Positions 55,367-61,079 of a stretch of DNA of 64,000 bases are shown here, piece after piece. The stretch spans positions 1 through 64,000 of the forward strand of contig JASHNS010000117.1 in the NCBI GenBank assembly GCA_030041515.1, given 5' to 3'. The position numbers were made by a program, and so were the translations under genes. The first letter of the stretch is position 1. Each line of letters opens with the position of its first letter. Below the pieces are notes generated by a model. The model saw only the letters and a program-made list of their open reading frames with translations, searched no databases and was not told where the DNA came from. This DNA comes from Acidobacteriaceae bacterium (GTDB lineage: Bacteria; Acidobacteriota; Terriglobia; Terriglobales; Acidobacteriaceae).

Positions 55367-55477
55367 TTGGGGGAGGATGGGGAGGATGCCCCATAAAAGC
55401 GCTAAGCGTTGGTTTTCCTCGGCGAGGAAAGTCGTTTCTTAGGGTAGTTACGGAACACCCTCCCCATCCTCCCCCAA
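55367..55477. other. Large nested palindrome, candidate replication origin
   Basis: Three perfect inverted repeats share one centre (55422): outer 19-bp arms TTGGGGGAGGATGGGGAGG (55367-55385) and its complement (55459-55477), middle CTAAG/CTTAG (55402-55406, 55438-55442) and inner TTTCCTCG/CGAGGAAA (55414-55421, 55423-55430). Each outer arm contains two tandem 9-mers related to GGGAGGATG, so four iteron-like copies point in opposite directions. It lies about 80 bases after the primase gene, where a cognate origin is often found. A large RNA hairpin or protein-binding site is the alternative. Confidence 0.6.
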
Positions 55478-55544
55478 AACACACCAAATCGGGCACGATT
55501 CGTGAAGTGAAGCCGCTGGTTGTCAGCGGCAAATGAGGAAAGCA

Positions 55545-56243
55545 ATGGCGACAAAGAAGAAGAAGAGCGACGCACCAGAAAAGAAGAAACGCAAACCGAA
55601 TAGCGGAAGTTTCTCTAAAGACCGCCCCAATCCGACTGCCTTTCAGCCGGGTGCGCCCAGCCCGAATCCGGGCGGCAAGCCCCGCGAGTACCTTGCTTTG
55701 GCGCGTGCTCTTCGCGCTGGTGGCGCAGGTCGCGCACCCGATAGGGAATGCGAGGCGATGGGCCTGCCACGTGGCAGCAGCAAGCTGGAAGTCGCTGCCG
55801 AGAGAATTCTGATCTCAATGCGGCGAGGCGTGTACCCCGAGCACTTAGAGGCTGCGGAATTGTTTTCCAAACTGACGGGCGAATACGCCCACAAGCTGGA
55901 ACTCGGCCTCGATCTGGAAGCAATGGAGGAAGGCGGTGGTCTCGGCCCGCGGTTGATCGTCCAGTTCACCGAGAGCGAGCACGACAAATTGAAACGCGAA
56001 GCGGAGGAGCATGCTTCAGGCAGGTTGATCGATCATGCATCGCCGCCGCGTGCTTCTGATCCCAGCGCCGAGGCTGCACGGCAGGAAGCTGTCAGCGCTG
56101 CATCGCCCGGTGGGGCAGAGGTACTGCCGCCTCCGACTGCAACGAAGGTGTGGCCACGGCTGGCAGCACCAGCGCCCGAGCCTCGCCCCGAATCCGCCCA
56201 GCAAACGCGAGAGCGCATTTACCAGAAGCTCTACCGCAGCTAG
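55545..56243 (+). CDS. DUF5681 domain protein, possible packaging factor
   Basis: A 232-aa protein. After a Lys-rich start (ATKKKKSDAPEKKKRKP), TAFQPGAPSPNPGGKPREY (about 34-52) is the DUF5681 signature (FQPG-x3-NPGG-P). A helical region LEVAAERILISMRRGVYPEHLEAAELFSKLTGEYAHKLELGLDLE follows. The last 80 residues are Pro/Ala/Glu-rich. DUF5681 proteins occur in phages and islands, often near terminases, and a small-terminase-like DNA-recognition role is a guess from that context. AGGAAA supports ATG 55545; 55533 is an in-frame alternative. Confidence 0.75.
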   Translation: MATKKKKSDAPEKKKRKPNSGSFSKDRPNPTAFQPGAPSPNPGGKPREYLALARALRAGGAGRAPDRECEAMGLPRGSSKLEVAAERILISMRRGVYPEHLEAAELFSKLTGEYAHKLELGLDLEAMEEGGGLGPRLIVQFTESEHDKLKREAEEHASGRLIDHASPPRASDPSAEAARQEAVSAASPGGAEVLPPPTATKVWPRLAAPAPEPRPESAQQTRERIYQKLYRS

Positions 56244-56371
56244 GCGACAAACTGTCATTCGCCCAGCCTTCGGGGCGCTGAGACGGGGCGCAGGGCCACC
56301 AAACGCCCAAAGATGTGACCACGGGGCGCTGGGCGCGATTGTCAGGCAGGGTGTAGCCCAGCCGTACAGCG

Positions 56372-56399
56372 CCAGCCTGACAGAAAAACGTCAGGCTGG
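56372..56399 (+). terminator. Hairpin after the DUF5681 gene
   Basis: CCAGCCTGAC (56372-56381) and GTCAGGCTGG (56390-56399) form a perfect 10-bp stem with loop AGAAAAAC. GGTTTGGTCTTTCTT follows at a short distance. It probably ends the primase/DUF5681 transcript before the resolvase promoter. Confidence 0.6.
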
Positions 56400-56417
56400 G
56401 CTAGGGTTTGGTCTTTC

Positions 56418-56458
56418 TTGACACTCCGCCTGTCAGGGTCATAGACTTAAATCTGACA
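56418..56458 (+). promoter_or_regulatory. Resolvase promoter with overlapping dyad
   Basis: TTGACA (56418-56423) and TAGACT (56442-56447) are spaced 18 bp. TGTCAG (56431-56436) and CTGACA (56453-56458) form an inverted repeat centred on the -10 box. Serine resolvases commonly bind such dyads in their own promoter, so this may be a res subsite and autoregulatory operator. Confidence 0.6.
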
Positions 56459-56478
56459 CTCTGAAAGGCGGTTTGGCT

Positions 56479-57069
56479 ATGACACCAGCAAGGCGAGACG
56501 GCAAGCGGGTTGGCTACGTTCGCGTCTCCACCATCGACCAGAACACCGAGCGACAGTTGGAAGGCATCAAGCTCGATAAAAAATTCACCGACCATGCTTC
56601 GGGGAAAGACACGAAGCGCCCACAGCTACAGGCAGCATTCGAATATCTCCGCGAAGGCGACGTGCTCGTCGTGCATTCGATGGATCGACTAGCGCGCAAC
56701 CTTGATGATCTGCGAAAGATCGTTCGCGATCTGACAGCCAGAGGAGCCGTGGTGGAGTTCGTGAAAGAGCACCTGACCTTCACCAGCGCCGAATCACCGA
56801 TGAACAAGCTGCTCCTCAGCGTCATGGGCGCATTCGCAGAGTTCGAACGTGCACTGGTCCGTGAACGGCAGCGCGAGGGAATTGCCATCGCGAAGAAAAA
56901 AGGCATGTACCGGGGACGTAAACGTTCGCTCTCCCCCGACAAGGCCGCCGAATTGCGCCGACGCGCAACGGCTGGTGAGAAGAAGGCCGCGTTGGCTCGC
57001 GAGTTCGGCATCTCCCGCGAGACGTTGTACCAGTACTTGAAAACGAAACATGCGGTTTCGCCGCGATGA
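56479..57069 (+). CDS. Serine recombinase (resolvase/invertase family)
   Basis: A 196-aa small serine recombinase. Ser17 in GYVRVSTIDQN is the nucleophile; VHSMDRLARNLDDL carries the conserved Arg residues; FAEFERALVRERQREGIAIAKKKG is the long E helix; KAALAREFGISRETLYQYLK is the C-terminal HTH. Length matches Tn3-type resolvases and DNA invertases. In a replicating element it could resolve multimers. ATG 56479 follows AAGGCGG; TTG 56473 is an alternative. It has its own promoter. Confidence 0.92.
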   Translation: MTPARRDGKRVGYVRVSTIDQNTERQLEGIKLDKKFTDHASGKDTKRPQLQAAFEYLREGDVLVVHSMDRLARNLDDLRKIVRDLTARGAVVEFVKEHLTFTSAESPMNKLLLSVMGAFAEFERALVRERQREGIAIAKKKGMYRGRKRSLSPDKAAELRRRATAGEKKAALAREFGISRETLYQYLKTKHAVSPR

Positions 57070-57139
57070 AGCTACCCCCGGTACGGTGCAGAAAATAATT
57101 TCGCGTCCCGCCTAACATCCAAGTGCCTGCGTGACCGGG

Positions 57140-57161
57140 ACTTACGCACTCAAACGTAAGT
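57140..57161. repeat. Inverted repeat 3' of the resolvase gene
   Basis: ACTTACG (57140-57146) and CGTAAGT (57155-57161) are perfect 7-bp arms around CACTCAAA. It may be a second protein-binding site in the control region of the next gene. Confidence 0.45.
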
Positions 57162-57187
57162 GCGTCTGCGTGGGCGCTAACTTCCGC

Positions 57188-57206
57188 TTGACACGTCGCA
57201 CGTGTC
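57188..57206 (+). promoter_or_regulatory. Palindromic operator on a -35 box
   Basis: GACACGT-CGC-ACGTGTC (57190-57206) is a perfect palindrome overlapping a consensus TTGACA (57188-57193). It precedes the small DNA-binding protein gene, making autoregulation likely. A -10 is not evident in the GC-rich sequence downstream. Confidence 0.5.
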
Positions 57207-57225
57207 GGGTGATCCTGGCCTCAGT

Positions 57226-57471
57226 ATGAGGAAGTCGAACAGCACCGCGTCCGCGTCAAGCGATCTCTCGGTAAAGCAGCATGTGCCGTACCTGATCCGC
57301 TCAGGACGTGCATCGCGCATCGCGGAACTGAGCACGCAGCACCTGCACCGCCTTGCCAGCAGCGGAAAGCTCAGTTTCATCCAGATCGATGGTGTCAGAT
57401 TTTTCCATCGTGAAGAGATCGAGCAGTTAGCCCGCACGCGCCGGGAGAGGAGCGTGTCTCATGCGCATTAA
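57226..57471 (+). CDS. Small excisionase/MerR-like DNA-binding protein
   Basis: An 81-aa protein. VPYLIRSGRASRIAELSTQHLHRLASSGKLSFIQIDGVRFFHREEIEQLARTRRE resembles an excisionase-type winged HTH: a recognition helix (STQHLHRLASSGKL) and a wing with R-F-F-H-REEIE. The C terminus is basic. A palindrome overlaps its promoter. It is the first of a chain of overlapping small genes. ATG 57226 is the simplest start; GTG 57202 lies inside the palindrome's edge. Confidence 0.65.
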   Translation: MRKSNSTASASSDLSVKQHVPYLIRSGRASRIAELSTQHLHRLASSGKLSFIQIDGVRFFHREEIEQLARTRRERSVSHAH

Positions 57472-57670
57472 TACAGCAGCAGCCTTGAACGTTCTCCATC
57501 GTCAGCACTATGCCGCACTGCGGGCGCTGGAGCTACGACGGCTGGGCCTCGACGATGGCCCCTCCGTTCGCACTGCCGACGCCACGCCCGAGTTCTATGC
57601 GGGCACCTTCCGTATCAGCGGCCCACACATCACCAGACTTCCCGACAGCGAGGCAACACACCATGGCTGA
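57461..57670 (+). CDS. Hypothetical protein (69 aa) of the mobile element
   Basis: Begins MRINTAAALNVLHRQHYAALRALELRRLGLDDG, an amphipathic helical start, followed by a shorter beta-like tail (FYAGTFRISGPHITRLP). No known domain. Its ATG overlaps the preceding gene by 11 bases, and its own stop overlaps the next ATG, so it is probably translationally coupled. Confidence 0.55.
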   Translation: MRINTAAALNVLHRQHYAALRALELRRLGLDDGPSVRTADATPEFYAGTFRISGPHITRLPDSEATHHG

Positions 57671-57854
57671 TCCCGCAGGTTACAACCGCAGCACCGATCC
57701 GTCGCAGGTGCCCGTCAACACGGCGAGCACGAAGCTGCCCGAGCACATCGCTCCGGGCCGTTCGACGGGCGTGGCCGTCATGGGCAGCGAAGTTCCAGCG
57801 CCTGCGTACCCGGCGAGCTATCCAGAGAGTGCAACAAGAGGAGATGCCGAATGA
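57663..57854 (+). CDS. Hypothetical protein (63 aa) of the mobile element
   Basis: Begins MADPAGYNRSTDPSQVPVNTASTKLPEH; rich in Pro, Ser, Thr and Ala and probably disordered. It overlaps both neighbours by a few bases (ATG inside the previous gene; stop inside the next start at 57851). No family recognised. Confidence 0.5.
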   Translation: MADPAGYNRSTDPSQVPVNTASTKLPEHIAPGRSTGVAVMGSEVPAPAYPASYPESATRGDAE

Positions 57855-58375
57855 ACGCCGCAACCGAAGTACAGCGTGCACAGGACGCTCTCGCTGCCGC
57901 GCAGAGGCGCCAGAAGGACGAGCGCCACGCCGCTCTTGTCGCCCAACTTCAGGACACCACGACCCGATTGGAGGAGCAGCGGGCCGAGTATGCGGGACTA
58001 CGCGAACGGGTTTTGCAGCTACGTGCCCGCCGCAGGAAACTACAGGACGCTTTGACCGTGCTGCTCGGCGAAGAAGCGGAGCACTCGGCAAGCAAACCGC
58101 GAATCGCAGATCACGTGCCAAGTGCTCCGTCCGTAATCGCGTGGAACAAGGCAGGCGAGCGGCTGGCGTCCCAGCGCGCCGCAATCTCACAACAGCTTGC
58201 GGAGACGCAGATCGTCCATCAAATGGACGTGGACCTTGCTAGGCTGACCGTTGAGATCGAGCGGCTGCAACATGCGGAGGCGAATCTGCTGAACGCGCTT
58301 GAGTCGATGAAGCCGCAGCCTTTTTTGGCTGCGATTTCCGAGCCACCAATGGGCGGCATTGGAGTTCCGCGATGA
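57851..58375 (+). CDS. Coiled-coil hypothetical protein (174 aa)
   Basis: Begins MNAATEVQRAQDALAAAQRRQKDERH. Residues about 5-75 and 95-160 form long heptad-rich helices (QLQDTTTRLEEQRAEYAGLRERVLQLRARRRKL; ISQQLAETQIVHQMDVDLARLTVEIERLQHAEANLLNALE), so an elongated coiled coil is expected. No enzymatic motif or TM segment. It starts with a 4-base overlap (ATGA) on the 63-aa gene, and its stop also overlaps an ATG. A scaffold or phage-interference role is possible but unsupported. Confidence 0.7.
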   Translation: MNAATEVQRAQDALAAAQRRQKDERHAALVAQLQDTTTRLEEQRAEYAGLRERVLQLRARRRKLQDALTVLLGEEAEHSASKPRIADHVPSAPSVIAWNKAGERLASQRAAISQQLAETQIVHQMDVDLARLTVEIERLQHAEANLLNALESMKPQPFLAAISEPPMGGIGVPR

Positions 58376-58382
58376 TCGAGGG

Positions 58383-58838
58383 ATGGGCGGTGATCGAGCA
58401 TCGCCCCACGCGGGACCGAGCGGTTCCGCTTCGCACGGCCAGCGTTCTGTTCCTTCGCGCTGGCCGCGCCGGTTCAAAAGGATGGCGGTGCCGGTTGTCA
58501 CCGCCCCAGCCCGGGTGATGCCGGGTTTCGCGCGGCCAGCGCAGGACGGTCTCACGCTGGCCGCGCCGGTTTCTGAAAGATCGAGGCAGCCCCATGCGGG
58601 CCGCTTCGATGGCGCGGGCCTCGCCTACGTCCCGCGTGCGGTAAACGCGGCCCCGGAAGCCGTCGCGGGCACGCCGGGGCCGTGGCAAGTTTCCAAAGAT
58701 GGTGCGGGATGCGCCCCGCACCGGGCGCAGGCAGCGGTTTTGAGACCTCCTCTCGGCTGCACCTGCAACCCACCGCCAGCGTCCGGGGTGTTCGGCAGTT
58801 CATCCCGGCGCTGGTCTCGGTCACACAGGAGCCAGTGA
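58383..58838 (+). CDS. Uncertain reading frame (about 151 aa)
   Basis: A frame from ATG 58383 (or TTG 58359) to a TGA whose last base is the A of the next gene's ATG (TGATG at 58836-58840), a sign of coupling. The protein is Pro/Arg/Ala-rich (MAVPVVTAPARVMPGFARPAQDGLTL) and resembles nothing known. A competing 48-codon frame starts at ATG 58372, overlapping the previous stop, and ends at 58518. Only one of them can be the main product; repeats in this DNA further reduce confidence. Confidence 0.3.
   Translation: MGGDRASPHAGPSGSASHGQRSVPSRWPRRFKRMAVPVVTAPARVMPGFARPAQDGLTLAAPVSERSRQPHAGRFDGAGLAYVPRAVNAAPEAVAGTPGPWQVSKDGAGCAPHRAQAAVLRPPLGCTCNPPPASGVFGSSSRRWSRSHRSQ
58437..58571. repeat. Repeated inverted-repeat unit (GGCCAGCG/CGCTGGCC)
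   Basis: Two hairpin-forming units: GGCCAGCG (58437-58444) with CGCTGGCC (58458-58465), and CGCGGCCAGCG (58531-58541) with CGCTGGCCGCG (58555-58565). The right arms belong to a 17-bp direct repeat, CGCTGGCCGCGCCGGTT at 58458 and 58555. It lies in DNA with poor coding signal, so a structural or binding function is plausible. Confidence 0.6.
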
Positions 58839-59158
58839 TGAAGACCAGACCATCGAAGGAGCAGCGCGAACGGCACGCGGCGCTGATCGATTTTGGCAAC
58901 TCAATCGAAACCCCGTTCACGGACCTGCGCATCTACCCCGGCCAGTCACCGGAGATGGTGCGGTTTCTGACGGTCACGGCGATTCGCCGTCGCCTGCGTA
59001 TGTTTGCGCGCGCTGGCCTGCTCCCCAAATGGGGTACCCCGGAGCGGCGGGTTTACGCGAAGCTGGAAGAAGCCCTCAGAGACGAGAGCATCAGCCTGCA
59101 TCCGGTTGTGCGCGATGAACGCAACGCTAGGCGCATGATGGATGTAGGGATGGTCTGA
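58838..59158 (+). CDS. Hypothetical protein (106 aa) at the right end of the mobile element
   Basis: Begins MKTRPSKEQRERHAALIDFGNSIETPFTDLRIYPGQSPEMVRFLTVTAIRRRLRMFARAGLLPKWGTPERRVYAKLEEALRDE. It is mostly helical and basic, with no known domain; a small nucleic-acid- or protein-binding factor is likely. AGGA lies eight bases upstream, and a TGATG overlap joins it to the preceding uncertain frame. It is the last gene before attR. Confidence 0.65.
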   Translation: MKTRPSKEQRERHAALIDFGNSIETPFTDLRIYPGQSPEMVRFLTVTAIRRRLRMFARAGLLPKWGTPERRVYAKLEEALRDESISLHPVVRDERNARRMMDVGMV

Positions 59159-59258
59159 TTCTGAAGCCGCCTGGCAGGCTGGCCACTTCGCGAACTGGAT
59201 CACGTCCGAGAACTTGTCAGCCGCGGTCTTCAGGCCTTCGCGTACCAGATTGGCGTAC

Positions 59259-59278
59259 TGTGCCTAAATTGTGACTAA
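59259..59278 (+). promoter_or_regulatory. Putative integrase arm-type sites, right
   Basis: TGTGCCTAA (59259) and TGTGACTAA (59270) are 11 bp apart, mirroring the pair at 51141/51152 in motif, spacing and orientation. They lie about 130 bases inside attR. Confidence 0.5.
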
Positions 59279-59409
59279 GAACCCTCTGAACCCACCCAAA
59301 CCGCCCCAAAGGCACAACAGAGCGAATCGCCACGGAAGCCGCGCCATTGCTGCTGAAAACCAACTTTTCAACAGGTCAGCCAAGGGCACCACAGATGCCC
59401 CATTTGGCA

Positions 59410-59454
59410 CTCTCAAGGCGGAGAGTTCGGGTTCGATCCCCGATGGCGCTACCA
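59410..59454 (+). repeat. attR: 45-bp copy of the tRNA-Glu 3' end
   Basis: Identical to 51043-51087 and ends with the CCA. The 5' half of a tRNA is absent here, so it is an attachment-site remnant, not a gene. Confidence 0.95.
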
Positions 59455-59904
59455 AGCCCCTTCCGAGCCTGTCCGAGACTGGCCGGCGATTTCGCTAAAT
59501 CGCGTTGAACCAGAAGCATGGGACGGCCACCCTGTTTTCGGCCAGCATGCTGCTGCCCGGCGCCGCCGCCCCGACCCGGATCGCATTCACCAGCCTCCCG
59601 GACCTGTTCTGACCGCCCGACGGTAGCGACCCTTGTCGCTCAATGAGTGATTTGCCCTGAAGGCGTGAAGCGAGGCCACTTGGGGCGGTAGCCTCACCGC
59701 AAGCCGACATATCGGTATGTATTGGCTTTCGTTGGGCCGATCCTCTACGCAGCGATTCGCACGCGCTTGTCGCGTGCTGGTGGTGTTATGCCACAGAGTC
59801 GGACCAGGATACAACGCGACGTCTTCGAAAACGATACGTTGTGGCCGCGCCCCTCAGATGTCCATCTGCCGGTCACGTGTGCTCCGCGAGCTGTGAACTC
59901 GCGC
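59455..59904. other. Gene-poor right flank of the element
   Basis: No intact gene. Apart from a transposase-like remnant at 59499-59612, I see only short chance frames on both strands. The stretch probably is the original downstream flank of the tRNA plus decayed insertions. Confidence 0.5.
59499..59612 (+). pseudogene. Transposase C-terminal remnant (IS630-like?)
   Basis: In one frame the sequence reads IALNQKHGTATLFSASMLLPGA then APTRIAFTSLPDLF and stop. KHGTATLF-A resembles the conserved 'HGT-TLFAAL' strand of IS630-family transposases, but only about 37 codons are open and the rest of the gene is missing. Treated as a decayed fragment. Confidence 0.35.
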
Positions 59905-60915
59905 TCAGTGGCGTGGCGCCGGGTTAGGGGTCTCTTCTGCATCCGTGGAGTGGGCGGCAACGAGAGCAGCACAACGTGCGAACTCGGCTTTCGCCTGCGC
60001 CCTCAGGCCCTCCTTCTGATAAATCCTGCCCATCTCAAAATGCAGCGCAGGGATATTCGGGGCGAGCATCACAGCTGCATGCATTTCCTTGTCGGCTTCG
60101 GCATAGTTGTGCAATTGCTCCCAGGTTCGGCCCAGCTGTTCGCGGGCGCGGGGATTCTGCGGGTCAAAAGCGGCGGCTCTCTGCAAATCCGGCAATGCCT
60201 TGCCGGGATCTCCCTGCTGGAGCAGTAAGATTCCCAAATCGAGATAAGGCTGCGGGTCGCGGCCGGCTGTCTTCTGCTCCCACGCAATGGCGGTACGATA
60301 GTCGGCGGCCGCGGCATCGTATTGACCAAGGCCGGCATAAGCCAGGCCCATGTTGTACTCAACTCGAATGTCGTGCGGCATGAGTGTGAGACATCTCTGA
60401 AACACGGCGATCGCCGACTGAAAGCGGTTCTCGGCGTACCTGGTGCGCCCCAAGTAATAGCAGTACAGCTCGTCCTGCGGGCTCCAGCTCGTGGCGAGGG
60501 TCAGCCACTTGTCGGCGTCTACATAGTCGCGCAGCAGAACGTAATCCATGGCCACGACCGCCAGGTCATTCGCGTCAGGCTTGTGAAAGTGCGCGCCCGT
60601 TGTGTATTCGGCGAGCGATTCGCGCGGCTTGTCCTGGCGGTAAAGAATGTATCCCAGAAGAAAATGCCCTTCGGCAGATTCGGAGTGCGCGGCAAGATAT
60701 GCGTGAGCCGCCTGCGACGCTCCAGCGTAATCGCGCCGCTCGATCAGCTCGAGACAATGATGGAGCTCGGCATTGGCGGAGGTCGGAGCACGGAGATCGG
60801 CTTCCGATTGAACGGGCGCCGCCGGCTTAGGCGCTTGCTGGGCGCAGGCCACGCATGCGATTCCCGCCGCGCACATCGCTGCCCGAAAGGCACGGCTTGC
60901 GGATTTCCACCTCAT
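59905..60915 (-). CDS. Secreted TPR-repeat protein
   Basis: A 336-aa protein with an N-terminal signal (about 1-25, ending ACVACAQQ; the Cys residues allow a lipoprotein). At least six tetratricopeptide units follow from about 50 to 320, e.g. AEGHFLLGYILYRQDKPRESLAEYTTG, IRVEYNMGLAYAGLGQYDAAAADYRTAI, PYLDLGILLLQQGDPGKALPDLQRAAAFD and ALHFEMGRIYQKEGLRAQAKAEFARC. No catalytic domain is seen. It is 164 bases downstream of the GH66 gene on the same strand and may act with it as a periplasmic scaffold. Confidence 0.85.
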   Translation of the reverse strand: MRWKSASRAFRAAMCAAGIACVACAQQAPKPAAPVQSEADLRAPTSANAELHHCLELIERRDYAGASQAAHAYLAAHSESAEGHFLLGYILYRQDKPRESLAEYTTGAHFHKPDANDLAVVAMDYVLLRDYVDADKWLTLATSWSPQDELYCYYLGRTRYAENRFQSAIAVFQRCLTLMPHDIRVEYNMGLAYAGLGQYDAAAADYRTAIAWEQKTAGRDPQPYLDLGILLLQQGDPGKALPDLQRAAAFDPQNPRAREQLGRTWEQLHNYAEADKEMHAAVMLAPNIPALHFEMGRIYQKEGLRAQAKAEFARCAALVAAHSTDAEETPNPAPRH

Positions 60916-61079
60916 GGTTCATATCCCGGCAGGTACTTCCTGCGGCGAGCGGGGTCGATCGCCAGGTGACGCTGAACAGCCGGTCTCTTCTGGCAAAACA
61001 ACCGCAACTCCTGACCGGTCGGAGAGTATCCTACGCCCCGCGACCGGCGAGACGTCGATTGTACCGAAGCGATGATGCG

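Noticed and set aside
58372-58518. 48-codon frame starting in the stop of the coiled-coil gene
   Set aside because: The ATGA overlap is attractive, but a competing frame (58383-58838) is coupled to the next gene; the product has no features. Kept only as an alternative.
59410-59454. Second tRNA gene
   Set aside because: Only the 3' 45 bases of tRNA-Glu are present; the acceptor 5' strand and D arm are missing, so it is attR.
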